From a virus, in IMG/VR virus record IMGVR_UViG_3300020733_000046, positions 1 through 30,501 of that record: a stretch of DNA of 30,501 nt; one strand, 5' to 3'. Made by a program: the position numbers and the translations under genes. Below are positions 1 through 8,705 of the stretch, piece by piece (position 1 is the stretch's first letter; each line of letters opens with the position of its first letter). Under the pieces are notes generated by a model. That model was not told the origin of the DNA. It searched no databases and worked only from the letters and a program-made list of their open reading frames with translations.

Positions 1-1
1 T

Positions 2-115
2 CGCGTGGGTAAATATGAAGGTAAAATAACAATATATTTTAGAGATACTAATTTGAATTCGACAGGTACTTTAATTTTGCCGGTTAGAGAAAAATTATAT
101 ATCAACATTTTTTAG
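2..115 (+). CDS. C-terminal end of an unidentified protein (partial)
   Basis: An open frame runs from the window edge to a TAG at 113-115 and gives 37 residues (starts RVGKYEGKITIYFRDT, ends REKLYINIF). Codon use and strand match the polymerase gene downstream, and the alternating beta-like pattern looks like real protein. The rest of the gene is outside the window, so no function can be named. It ends 91 bases before the polymerase start. Confidence 0.5.
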   Translation, partial: RVGKYEGKITIYFRDTNLNSTGTLILPVREKLYINIF

Positions 116-159
116 TCTCATTTTTTTTATGTATATTTAATATTGTAAACAAGGCAAAC

Positions 160-174
160 TGTGGGTTAACCACA
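160..174 (+). promoter_or_regulatory. Near-palindrome in the polymerase leader
   Basis: TGTGG-GTTAA-CCACA is an inverted repeat with 5-base arms, 32 bases upstream of the polymerase ATG. As RNA it would form a small hairpin in the leader; as DNA it would be a dyad operator. T4 gp43 represses its own translation through a leader hairpin, so an analogous role is possible, but this is inference. Confidence 0.3.
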
Positions 175-206
175 AGCTAATACGTCACATTTAAAAAAAT
201 ATATAC

Positions 207-3104
207 ATGAAAGATGTTATCTCTCAAGAGGTTATTGAACAATTCCTCAATGGTGGAGACGATGAAGAATTCATTGTCGGAGTTGAATACGACTACCCCA
301 CAAACACAATCTACAAAATTATTCAAGACCCCGAACAAGGTAAAATTGTAAAACCAGATTCATTCACACCATTTATTTGGGTAGGTGATTTATCTAATTT
401 AGGGTTTTATAAAGATTCAAAATCAATCCAAAAGAAAAAAATGGTTGAACATGGTATTTTAATTGATAAATTAGATACTCATGGAAATGAAAGATTAGAA
501 AATGGTATGAAATACTTGGTAAAAAGTCTTAAAAGTTATACCAATTTAATAAATTTTTTTAGAGATGGAGGTTTGGATCCGTGGGATGAAAAAGTTAGAC
601 ATAATTTTACTGTATTAAATCCTGTTGAGCAATTTCTGATTCAAAAGAAAAAAAGATTATTCAAAGGAATTGATGATTATGGTGGTGTTAATCGATTTGT
701 ATTTGATATTGAAACTACAGGTTTAGATCCTGAAACTTGTAATATTATTCTTATTGGGATTAAAGATAACAGAGGTTTGCAAGAAACCATTCCTGCTTTT
801 GGTGAAGACGGAGAGAAAAAATGTATCGAAAGATTTTTTAAGTATATAAAAGATTTAAAACCAACGATTATTGGTGGTTATAACTCAGCTTTTTTTGACT
901 GGCCGTTCATTCTTAAACGTGCTGAAATAGTAGGTGTCGATGTGAGTGGTTTGACACAAATTTTTACTAAACAAGGAATGAAGGAGAAGGAAGGTATGTT
1001 AAAACTTGCCAATGAAGTTGAGCCCTATACTCAACATGTTATTTGGGGTTTTAATATTATTGATATTGCACATTCAGTTAGAAGAGCTCAAGCAATCAAT
1101 TCTGAAATTAAATCTTGGGGTTTGAAATATATTACACAATATTTGGAAAAGGAAAAACCAAATCGTGTTTATGTAGACGGTGGGAAAATTTCTAAGATTT
1201 ATCTCGAAAATGATAGTTATTATGTTAATCCAAAGACAGGAAACTACAAAAAAATAGGTGATGTGGGAACAGAAGGTCTTTTAGATAAATTTCCTGGTAA
1301 ATTTGAAATATGGCCAGGTAGAAAAATTGTTGAGCAATATCTTGATGATGACTTAACAGAAACTATGGTCGTTGATGATAGTTTCTCACAATCTACTTTC
1401 TTACTTTCTAAATTGGTACCTACAACTTATGAAAGAGTTGCTACAATGGGTACAGCTACATTATGGAAAATTATAATGTTAGCTTGGTCATATGAAAATA
1501 ATTTAGCAATACCCGCTAAAGATGAAAAAAGAGCAATAACGGGTGGTTTATCAAGGTTACTTAATGTAGGATATTCAAAAAATATCGTTAAGTTTGACTA
1601 TGCGTCCCTTTATCCTTCAATCCAATTAGTATATGATGTATTCCCTGAATGTGATGTAATGGGGGTACAAAAATCTATGTTAAAATATTTCCGTAATATT
1701 CGTATCAAATATAAAAGACTTGCTGGTGAATTAAAGAATACTAATCCTGTTGAGTCTGAAATGTATGATCGTAAACAATTACCAATTAAAATTTTTATCA
1801 ATGCTTATTTCGGATCTTTATCTGCACCTCAAGTATTTCCATGGGGTGATATGAATATGGGTGAAACAATTACATGTGTAGGTCGTCAATGTTTAAGGAT
1901 GATGATTATGTTCTTTATGAAAAAAGGATATAAACCTCTTGTAATGGATACTGATGGTGTAAACTTTGAAACACCTGAAAATATTGAAAATACTGTTTAT
2001 ATTGGGAAAGGTTTAAATGAATTAACCGAAAAAGGTAAAGAATATAAAGGTATTGAAGCGGACACTGCTGAATTCAATGATATCTTTATGAGAAATGAAA
2101 TGGGTTTAGATATTGATTATATTGCACCATCATGTATAAATGTTTCTCGTAAAAATTATATTATTAAAATGATGAAAAAGGGTAAGGAGAAAATCAAACT
2201 TACCGGTAATACAATTAAGTCTAAAAAGTTACAACAATATGTTGTTGAATTTTTAGATGAAGGTTTGAAATTCTTATTAAATGGAGATGGACTATCTTTT
2301 GTAGAACTTTATTATTCATATGTAGAAAAAATTTACAATAAAGAAATACCATTATCTAAAATTGCCAATAAATCACGTGTAAAACAATCTGTAGAAGATT
2401 ATAAAAAATATATAAAGAAAACAACTAAAGCAGGTACTTTAATGTCTCGTCAAGCACATATGGAATTAATTATTCAAAATGATTATCCTGCAGGTCTTGG
2501 TGATACTATCTATTATGTTAATAATGGACAAAAAAAATCTAGTGGTGACGTACAAAAAATAACTAAAGCCACTAAGAAACAACAAGAAGATTATTTTATT
2601 ACATTTGGTAAATCAATGCCAACGAATTACATCGAGGTGAACTGTTACATGATTCCTGAAAAGGAAATTCAAGACAATCCAAATCTAACAGGTGATTACA
2701 ATGTTGCTCGTTATTTGAATAATTTTAATAAACGTATTGAACCTTTGTTATGTGCGTTCAAACCTGAAATAAGGGAAGATATTTTAGTTGAGAATCCAAA
2801 GGACAGACAATTTTTTACTAAAACTCAATGTGATTTAATAAATGGGTTTCCATTAAAAGAAAGTGGACAAGATAAATTTGACGAGGTAATGACTTTATCT
2901 GATAGTGAAGTTTTATTTTGGAATCGTGTGGGTCGTGACCCGTTCTTTATGTATGTAGAAGATAGTTTACAACTTGCTGATCCATATTGGGTTGATCATA
3001 ATAGAAAAGTGGTATCACTACAAGCTGAAAGTATAAAAAGTAATGAAGATGAAATAATCGAAACTAATGGTAACGATTATGCTTTACATGCTGTCGAGAG
3101 TTAG
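207..3104 (+). CDS. 43: DNA polymerase, family B, with 3'-5' proofreading exonuclease (T4 gp43-like)
   Basis: Replicative DNA polymerase of 965 residues (T4 gp43 has 898). The exonuclease domain has Exo I FDIETTGLD (D167, E169), Exo II N226...FD231 and an Exo III candidate YxxxD (Y378, D382), so proofreading looks intact. The polymerase domain has motif A DYASLYPS (D464), motif B KIFINAYFG (K528 to G536) and motif C DTD (D581, D583). All catalytic carboxylates are present and no intein interrupts these motifs. Exo II to Exo III is about 45 residues longer than in T4, with a beta-rich insert. The start follows an A-rich leader without a Shine-Dalgarno sequence. The TAG interlocks with the stop of the converging neck gene, leaving no room for a separate terminator. 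The family call is certain; the gp43 name rests on the T4-like context. Confidence 0.96.
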   Translation: MKDVISQEVIEQFLNGGDDEEFIVGVEYDYPTNTIYKIIQDPEQGKIVKPDSFTPFIWVGDLSNLGFYKDSKSIQKKKMVEHGILIDKLDTHGNERLENGMKYLVKSLKSYTNLINFFRDGGLDPWDEKVRHNFTVLNPVEQFLIQKKKRLFKGIDDYGGVNRFVFDIETTGLDPETCNIILIGIKDNRGLQETIPAFGEDGEKKCIERFFKYIKDLKPTIIGGYNSAFFDWPFILKRAEIVGVDVSGLTQIFTKQGMKEKEGMLKLANEVEPYTQHVIWGFNIIDIAHSVRRAQAINSEIKSWGLKYITQYLEKEKPNRVYVDGGKISKIYLENDSYYVNPKTGNYKKIGDVGTEGLLDKFPGKFEIWPGRKIVEQYLDDDLTETMVVDDSFSQSTFLLSKLVPTTYERVATMGTATLWKIIMLAWSYENNLAIPAKDEKRAITGGLSRLLNVGYSKNIVKFDYASLYPSIQLVYDVFPECDVMGVQKSMLKYFRNIRIKYKRLAGELKNTNPVESEMYDRKQLPIKIFINAYFGSLSAPQVFPWGDMNMGETITCVGRQCLRMMIMFFMKKGYKPLVMDTDGVNFETPENIENTVYIGKGLNELTEKGKEYKGIEADTAEFNDIFMRNEMGLDIDYIAPSCINVSRKNYIIKMMKKGKEKIKLTGNTIKSKKLQQYVVEFLDEGLKFLLNGDGLSFVELYYSYVEKIYNKEIPLSKIANKSRVKQSVEDYKKYIKKTTKAGTLMSRQAHMELIIQNDYPAGLGDTIYYVNNGQKKSSGDVQKITKATKKQQEDYFITFGKSMPTNYIEVNCYMIPEKEIQDNPNLTGDYNVARYLNNFNKRIEPLLCAFKPEIREDILVENPKDRQFFTKTQCDLINGFPLKESGQDKFDEVMTLSDSEVLFWNRVGRDPFFMYVEDSLQLADPYWVDHNRKVVSLQAESIKSNEDEIIETNGNDYALHAVES

Positions 3105-4219
3105 ACTACTTGAATAGGGGCCGGCATTGCTCTCATCTTAAGAGCTTTATTAAGATTTTCAGCTTCGCCTGCCTTTCTTTCTAACATTTTATCAGGGCGT
3201 AATCTTTCAAGTCTCTGCATCAATTCCTCAATTAGTTTTTGTTTTTCATCTTTAGCTTCAGTAAGTAATGAATTATAATCTAATTTGACCGAACTATCAG
3301 GGATTTGAAGGTCCCCTGAGAATTTACCCCATATTCTTGCTAAACCCTCTTTAGCATAAGCAATCAAATATTTTCTAACCCAGTTTTGTGCTGGTTTATT
3401 TAAATCACTCCATGTTAATTCATTAGTTTGAACATCTGAAGGTAATTTAACAACATCTTTATTTTCGGCTAAACACGTGTCTCTATCATTTGTTTCATAA
3501 TACCAATACCAAACTTGAGCATTGTTCATTTGAATTTCTCCAAAATCATATTTACCTCCCGGAACATTCAATAAGTGAACAATTTTTGTTCCTTCAGGTC
3601 CCGCAGTAATTCTATATGTCAAATCTCCACCAATTAATCTATTCTTCAAATTTCTATCACCCATTCTAAGTAACAAATCATATGCTGGCAACATAAAATA
3701 TGAACCTGAAGCGCCTACTTGAGCGAATCCTCCCACACCTCCAAAACCAACTCCTCCCAAACCACCAAAACCTCCTAAAAATGGATCCACAATTGAATCA
3801 CTCAAAGCAGCACGTTCAAACCACATCATTTCATTGATTTCACGGCCGGCAGGAATTACATATGTTTGTGTATTGGCAGATAATGTAATGTAATCTTTTT
3901 TCAAAACCCAATCTCCACCCGCTTGTAAACCTACTATTTTAGAGTAAGCATAAGTCCATCTCGTTTCGTAATCTAAACTTTTAGTTGTAAAAGCTCTACT
4001 TAAAGATTGTGTATCAAGATCTAAACCATTCAAAGATGACCATTGAGACTCAATCAACCAATCTTCCACATATTGCTCATATTCTGATACAGATAATTCC
4101 AAAAAGGTATCTAATTGTTCTTCAGTTAATTCTACTCCTCTTACAGGAGCACCTAATAAATTTAAAACTTGGGTATATAATTTGTCTCTATCTGCTGGTA
4201 ATATAATTGTTGAACTCAT
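3101..4219 (-). CDS. 13: Putative neck (head-completion) protein, T4 gp13-like
   Basis: Protein of 372 residues; T4 gp13 has 309. The N-terminal region (LGAPVRGVELTEEQLDTFL, then SEYEQYVEDW) resembles the start of neck proteins of T4-like phages, which close the filled head and offer a docking site for the tail. A glycine-rich stretch at about residues 148-168 (GGFGGLGGVGFGGVGG) is a likely flexible loop. The C-terminus is charged and helical. In T4, genes 13, 14 and 15 are contiguous on one strand; here this gene is inverted and separated from the gp14- and gp15-like candidates by a nuclease and a helicase. The start is ATG at 4219, with a minus-strand TATTTATA 4 bases before it. The assignment is from remembered family pattern and size, without a search. 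Confidence 0.6.
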   Translation of the reverse strand: MSSTIILPADRDKLYTQVLNLLGAPVRGVELTEEQLDTFLELSVSEYEQYVEDWLIESQWSSLNGLDLDTQSLSRAFTTKSLDYETRWTYAYSKIVGLQAGGDWVLKKDYITLSANTQTYVIPAGREINEMMWFERAALSDSIVDPFLGGFGGLGGVGFGGVGGFAQVGASGSYFMLPAYDLLLRMGDRNLKNRLIGGDLTYRITAGPEGTKIVHLLNVPGGKYDFGEIQMNNAQVWYWYYETNDRDTCLAENKDVVKLPSDVQTNELTWSDLNKPAQNWVRKYLIAYAKEGLARIWGKFSGDLQIPDSSVKLDYNSLLTEAKDEKQKLIEELMQRLERLRPDKMLERKAGEAENLNKALKMRAMPAPIQVV

Positions 4220-4267
4220 AAATTATAAATATTTCGTTTTTTGATATATTTTTTGTATCTTTTAAAT

Positions 4268-5281
4268 ATGGAATCAATAGAAATTAAGATAAACTATAAT
4301 TTTTTTAAAGATCTTTTTGACATCGGATGGGATGATGGTAGAGGGTGGAAATCTTTTTATTTCAAAGAAGCTCAAAAATGTTTCAGGAAAAATTATACAA
4401 GATTAAATAAATGGAAACAAAATCCGAATGATTTAAAAAAATGGGGTCATTACGAAAATAATAATTGGTCTTGGACAAATAGAATAAATACTCATCCAAA
4501 TTGTTGTCTATCATTTTACAATTGGGCAATTGAAAGTAATCCAAACATTTTTTACGAAATCGGAAATCCAAATTATCATCGGTACAATGCAAGAAAAATG
4601 TGGGAGTTTGTTGATCAAAATTTTGACTTATTTTTTTCAGAATCAATTGAAAAAAAATATTATCGGGAATTAAAAAGTAATTGTCAGAAATCATGGGTTA
4701 ATGGAAATTTATCTATGATCCCTGTTATTATTAAATTACCATTTATTTTTGATAATGTCACAAATATTGAATATACATTTGACTATGGTGATAGTGGTGA
4801 TATGAATGGTATTGATCTTTCTTTCAAATGTAATGGAGTAAATAAAACTGTACAAATAAAAAGTGGATCTTTCATAAAATCGAATGATGAATTTTTGGTA
4901 AGTGGATCACAAAATAGTTTAGAATATAATTGTGATTATTTTGCTTATGTAAACATTGACAGTTATAAAAATTCAACTTCTTTAATAGTTTTTGATAACA
5001 ACAAAAAACTGATAAAATCTAATAATTATATCATAGTAAAAAATGATTTAATTAAACATAAAGAAATACAAAATATGTCAATACCACAAAAATTAAATGA
5101 AATCGCACAATTATGTTTCAAACAAAATATTGAGTTTATCATGAAAAAAGATGAGAATGTGAATGAAATTATTTATAATTCTGATGATAAAACAATAACA
5201 ATAACATTTTCTGATTTTGAGAATAAACAATTTGAACAAAATATTGATGAAAAAATAAAAGAACTTAAAGGAGACTTTTAA
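4268..5281 (+). CDS. Putative PD-(D/E)XK-fold nuclease
   Basis: Protein of 337 residues from the ATG at 4268; an in-frame TTG at 4241 would add nine residues, but ATG is preferred. The segment GDMNGIDLSF ... VQIKSGS (about residues 178-201) matches the core of the restriction-endonuclease-like fold: D183, then QxK (Q196, K198) twelve residues later, with G-I-D-L and I-K-S-G typical of Mrr-, Hjc- and type II enzyme-like nucleases. The N-terminal 120 residues are rich in W, N and Y and are not recognised. The gene lies alone on the plus strand between two minus-strand genes, and its last 17 bases overlap the 3' end of the intein-bearing helicase gene. A free-standing homing or host-DNA-degrading nuclease are both possible. 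The fold is inferred; the substrate is unknown. Confidence 0.55.
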   Translation: MESIEIKINYNFFKDLFDIGWDDGRGWKSFYFKEAQKCFRKNYTRLNKWKQNPNDLKKWGHYENNNWSWTNRINTHPNCCLSFYNWAIESNPNIFYEIGNPNYHRYNARKMWEFVDQNFDLFFSESIEKKYYRELKSNCQKSWVNGNLSMIPVIIKLPFIFDNVTNIEYTFDYGDSGDMNGIDLSFKCNGVNKTVQIKSGSFIKSNDEFLVSGSQNSLEYNCDYFAYVNIDSYKNSTSLIVFDNNKKLIKSNNYIIVKNDLIKHKEIQNMSIPQKLNEIAQLCFKQNIEFIMKKDENVNEIIYNSDDKTITITFSDFENKQFEQNIDEKIKELKGDF

Positions 5282-8141
5282 TTAAGTCTTTACTAAAAGA
5301 TTCCGAATATTCTCCGTCTCCCATAACTTGATCAATTATTCCTTTCTTTTTCTGAAGGATATTATATATAATCTTTTCAACAGTGTTCTCAAATACAGGA
5401 TAGTAAACGAGAACACTATTTTTTTGACCATATCTATATGCTCTATCTTCTGCTTGACTATGATGTGCAGGGACAAATGACAAATCATTCATAATTACAA
5501 CTTCGGCAGCAGTCAAAGTAATCCCAACACCTCCAGCTATAATGTTAGAAATAAAAACTTTAACTTTATCTTCATTTTGAAATCTATCAACCGCTTCTTG
5601 TCTTCTTTCTTTAGTCATACGACCATCTAATATAACTGAATTTTTTTTGTATTTTTCTTGTATCATATCCAATGTCATAGTAAAATTTGTAAAAACAATA
5701 ACCTTTTTACCTTGATCTAAACATTTATCAATTAACTCACAAGTTGATGGTATTTTTTCATAAGATATTAATTGTCTAATTTTCATTAAACGATTAATTG
5801 TTACACTCAAAGTTTCTTTGTCTTTATTATCATTTGTTATTCTTGTAAACTCCTCTAACTCTTCATCGTACATTTTACTTGTCAGTTCCAAAAATACGGG
5901 TGTAATAATTTTTTCAGGAAGATCTAATATATCCGTTTTCATTCTCCTGAGTACTATATTTTTAGTTCTCTCTCTTAGTTCATCTAAATTACTAGCTCCA
6001 CTGGTGTTCCAAACTTTACGATTACCAACTCTGAACTGATAACCTTTACAATATCTACGGACATAAGACTGCCAATTTAATGTTAATGGAGAATCAACAA
6101 TTTTCAATAAGTTAAAATAGTTAATAGGTCTAGATGTCATTGGTGTTCCTGTTAATAACCAAACTTTAGGAATTTTTTCAAGTACATCATTCAAAAGTCT
6201 TGTTCTGTTAGCGGTAGAATTTGAGATATAATGAGCTTCATCTACAATTGCTAAGTCAAAATTTGCATGAACTAATAGTTTATAATCTTCACTATCTTCA
6301 CTTTTTTCAGTTGTATGATAATTTTTAATTATGTCATAGTTTATTATATAGAAGTCGAAAGTAGATCCCCACTTACGACCTTCAACAATTAACACTCTTC
6401 TATCTGTGTAATTTTTAATTTCTCTTTCCCAGTTAATTTTTAAAGAAGCTGGACATACAATTAGAATCTTCTTTGCTTCACTCTCTAACGAAGCAATAAC
6501 TGCAGAGGTTGTATTGTGAGTAACAATACAATGTTCAGCCACATATAGTTTATCAGGTGAATCAACTGATATACATATTGCCTCACCCTTTCTTTCTAAT
6601 TCTATATTTTTTATATATCTACCAACTTTATATTTTTTGGGTGGATTATATAATATTTTCTTTCTTTCCATTTTGAATGGATTCATATCCCCTTGTAATT
6701 TAATATTAACACGATATGCAATTTTTCCTTCTTTTTTTATTCCTTTGTATGTGTATTTTGGAATTCTACTCGATTTACGAGCAATGCCACCTAAACTATG
6801 TACTATTTCAATTACATCATCGACTAATTTTTCAGATATCGAACAGAATTCAGTTCCTGTAAATTCATTATCTTTTCTTGATTTATTACAAGTACCATCA
6901 GTATCCATCAAACCTTGTAATATACTTAATCTATCTTCAATACTACTAAATTTATATATTTCAGGAATAAATTTATCAATTGAAGTACATCCCATTAATT
7001 CTAATTCTTTTAAATTTTTGATTAAAGAATTTCCACTGCTAATTTTAGTTACAATAGTATAATCACAATTATCTCCTTTTGTTTTTTTTATATCCAAATC
7101 TTCAGGTAATATTTCTTTTATATAATTTATAATTTCATTATCAATGTTACTAAATCTGATTGATTTACCTGAAATACCTCCATCACCTATCAATAGTCCA
7201 AGTAAATAAGGATTTATCGGAAGTTTATTTTGATAATCAAAATTTATAGGTTTAACAATTGGTATTTGCCATTTTGGTTGATTATTTTTAGAAATATAAT
7301 ATGTTGATTGTAATTTATTATTTTTTCCTATATTCCTCTTTAATTGTAATGTATCGTCTAATAATTGTTTTGTGGTTAAATCAATTGTTAATGTTTTTCT
7401 TGAATTACTATTATTACCGTTTGCTCTTGTTGAAACAGTCCAAATATGTTCATCACAACATAAAATAGAATAACCATCATTAAATGTAACACGGTATAAA
7501 TCTTTTATTCCTTGTGGAAAAACACCTGTTACATTATATGAATTACCATCACTTCCAATTACTTTATCTCCAATAGTAAGTTCTCCAATTTTTTTTGTTC
7601 CATTTGGAGTATAAATTTTAGTATTACTTTCTAATGCTTTTCCCAAACCCATGTCATCGGCGAGAATAAACTTATTATTTGCTAATAACTTTTCAATAGC
7701 AATTTTCTGGTGGTCCATCGGAGGTCTAACAGAATATTTGGAATAATCAATTACACGATTTAATTTTTTCTCTTCCTGAACAATAGCGGACTTTGGTAAC
7801 CATAACGCGTGATTTTGTTGACTATCAATAATTTTACCCCAAATATGAAATGCTTTATCTGATTCACATAATAATTTTTCACACCATATTTTCTCAGGAG
7901 TTTTAGGTAATAATCTATCTTCCATAATTTTTTCACCAAAAGTACTAACAATATCGATATATTTTCTAGCGACCTTAGGTGTTACATTATGAAATTTTAA
8001 AACATAATCCGATTGTGGTCTTGTTAAGTTAAAAGACTTTTGATTTTTGAATTTATTTTTCCAATCCAATAATTGATTATTCGAACCTTCATATGTTTCT
8101 AATATATTTCTTGCTTCAATTTCAGGAATTAACGTCTCCAT
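5265..8141 (-). CDS. SNF2-family DNA helicase/translocase interrupted by an intein
   Basis: Precursor of 958 residues; removing the intein (169-543) leaves a 583-residue SF2 ATPase. The exteins carry DDMGLGK|TT (Walker A, split after K168), DEAH at 634-637, LTGTP, and a C-terminal RecA-like half with IAGGVGITLTAA and QAEDRAYRYGQ (motif VI). This is the SNF2/SMARCAL1-like arrangement. In T4-like phages the SF2 helicase UvsW remodels forks and branched recombination intermediates, and a similar role is plausible here. Without splicing the ATP site would be broken, so activity depends on the intein. The gene is divergent from the neck/tail genes at 8192 (50-base gap) and convergent with the nuclease gene (17-base overlap). 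The start is ATG at 8141 behind an AT-only leader. Confidence 0.9.
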   Translation of the reverse strand: METLIPEIEARNILETYEGSNNQLLDWKNKFKNQKSFNLTRPQSDYVLKFHNVTPKVARKYIDIVSTFGEKIMEDRLLPKTPEKIWCEKLLCESDKAFHIWGKIIDSQQNHALWLPKSAIVQEEKKLNRVIDYSKYSVRPPMDHQKIAIEKLLANNKFILADDMGLGKALESNTKIYTPNGTKKIGELTIGDKVIGSDGNSYNVTGVFPQGIKDLYRVTFNDGYSILCCDEHIWTVSTRANGNNSNSRKTLTIDLTTKQLLDDTLQLKRNIGKNNKLQSTYYISKNNQPKWQIPIVKPINFDYQNKLPINPYLLGLLIGDGGISGKSIRFSNIDNEIINYIKEILPEDLDIKKTKGDNCDYTIVTKISSGNSLIKNLKELELMGCTSIDKFIPEIYKFSSIEDRLSILQGLMDTDGTCNKSRKDNEFTGTEFCSISEKLVDDVIEIVHSLGGIARKSSRIPKYTYKGIKKEGKIAYRVNIKLQGDMNPFKMERKKILYNPPKKYKVGRYIKNIELERKGEAICISVDSPDKLYVAEHCIVTHNTTSAVIASLESEAKKILIVCPASLKINWEREIKNYTDRRVLIVEGRKWGSTFDFYIINYDIIKNYHTTEKSEDSEDYKLLVHANFDLAIVDEAHYISNSTANRTRLLNDVLEKIPKVWLLTGTPMTSRPINYFNLLKIVDSPLTLNWQSYVRRYCKGYQFRVGNRKVWNTSGASNLDELRERTKNIVLRRMKTDILDLPEKIITPVFLELTSKMYDEELEEFTRITNDNKDKETLSVTINRLMKIRQLISYEKIPSTCELIDKCLDQGKKVIVFTNFTMTLDMIQEKYKKNSVILDGRMTKERRQEAVDRFQNEDKVKVFISNIIAGGVGITLTAAEVVIMNDLSFVPAHHSQAEDRAYRYGQKNSVLVYYPVFENTVEKIIYNILQKKKGIIDQVMGDGEYSESFSKDLIKSLL
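6513..7637 (-). mobile_element. Class 3 (WCT-type) intein with LAGLIDADG homing endonuclease
   Basis: In-frame 375-residue insertion in the helicase Walker A motif, between K168 and T544 of the precursor. It starts with Ala (ALESNTKIYTPNG), not Cys or Ser, and ends THN before Thr+1. Block B reads CCDEHIWTV (W at intein residue 66), block F reads ICISVDSPDKLY (C355), and block G has T373 before H374-N375. W, C and T in these places with a non-nucleophilic first residue are the defining features of class 3 inteins, in which the block F Cys starts splicing. Two LAGLIDADG-like helices (LLGLLIGDGG, D152; LQGLMDTDGT, D247) indicate a homing endonuclease that should cut intein-free alleles. All key residues appear intact, so splicing and homing are both predicted. 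Confidence 0.93.
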
Positions 8142-8191
8142 ATTATATATAATATATACAAAAAGAATGAAAACTTGTAGTATTTATTGGA

Positions 8192-8704
8192 ATGGATAAT
8201 AGATTACCAATCACAAGATTAAGTAAGTTTTTTGGTCAAGATGATTTTGATTTACAAGTTAGAATGGGTCAAGAATATTTACAAGGTGATTTGAATATGA
8301 AAATTGTACTTTACAGGGTTGATAGACAAAAAACCGATATTGATGATGTTTATTTGGAAGCAGGTACAGATCAAATAAAATATTTCCCTCCTGTTGAATT
8401 TAGGGGTTTAGTTAAAATTGATCCACCTAAGAACGAAACATATAAAGATGGTTTAATTAGATATTTGGAACCAGGTAATATTACAATTTCCACATATCAA
8501 AAACAATTGGACGAATTGAAAATAGATATCAGATATGGTGATTATTTGGGTTATGCTGAGTCTGAAACAAAAATGAGATATTATGTTGTAGTTAATGATG
8601 GTAAAGTGGTTTCAGATAATAAACATAATATGTTTGGATATAAACCATATTATAGAACAATAATAGGGTCTTTTGTACAAGATGTACAATTTAGAGGAGT
8701 TTAA
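8192..8704 (+). CDS. Candidate neck/head-tail joining protein (gp14-like position)
   Basis: Acidic 170-residue soluble protein with no signal peptide or membrane segment. It starts MDNRLPITRLSKFFGQ and contains IDIRYGDYLGYAESE near residues 111-125. It heads the rightward structural cluster, just before the gp15-like candidate and the sheath, where T4 has neck gene 14. Size (T4 gp14 has 256 residues) and sequence only loosely support gp14; a tail-terminator or other head-closure role is equally open. The start is ATG at 8192; a TATTTATT box lies only 3 bases before it. Confidence 0.45.
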   Translation: MDNRLPITRLSKFFGQDDFDLQVRMGQEYLQGDLNMKIVLYRVDRQKTDIDDVYLEAGTDQIKYFPPVEFRGLVKIDPPKNETYKDGLIRYLEPGNITISTYQKQLDELKIDIRYGDYLGYAESETKMRYYVVVNDGKVVSDNKHNMFGYKPYYRTIIGSFVQDVQFRGV

Positions 8705-8705
8705 T

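Noticed and set aside
207-3104. A possible intein or split in the DNA polymerase, common in family B enzymes
   Set aside because: Motifs A, B and C and the three exonuclease motifs are contiguous, and no intein blocks or HN junction are present.
4241-4267. TTG-initiated N-terminal extension of the nuclease gene
   Set aside because: The extra residues come from a T-rich spacer; the ATG at 4268 with an A/T leader is the more natural start.
6637-7062. 141-codon plus-strand ORF inside the intein
   Set aside because: It is antisense to the intein coding sequence, low in complexity, and has no recognisable domain; it is a shadow ORF.
8673-8705. ATG at 8673 as the start of the gp15-like gene
   Set aside because: It lies inside the preceding gene; ATG at 8706 follows the stop directly and has a GAGGAG at proper spacing.
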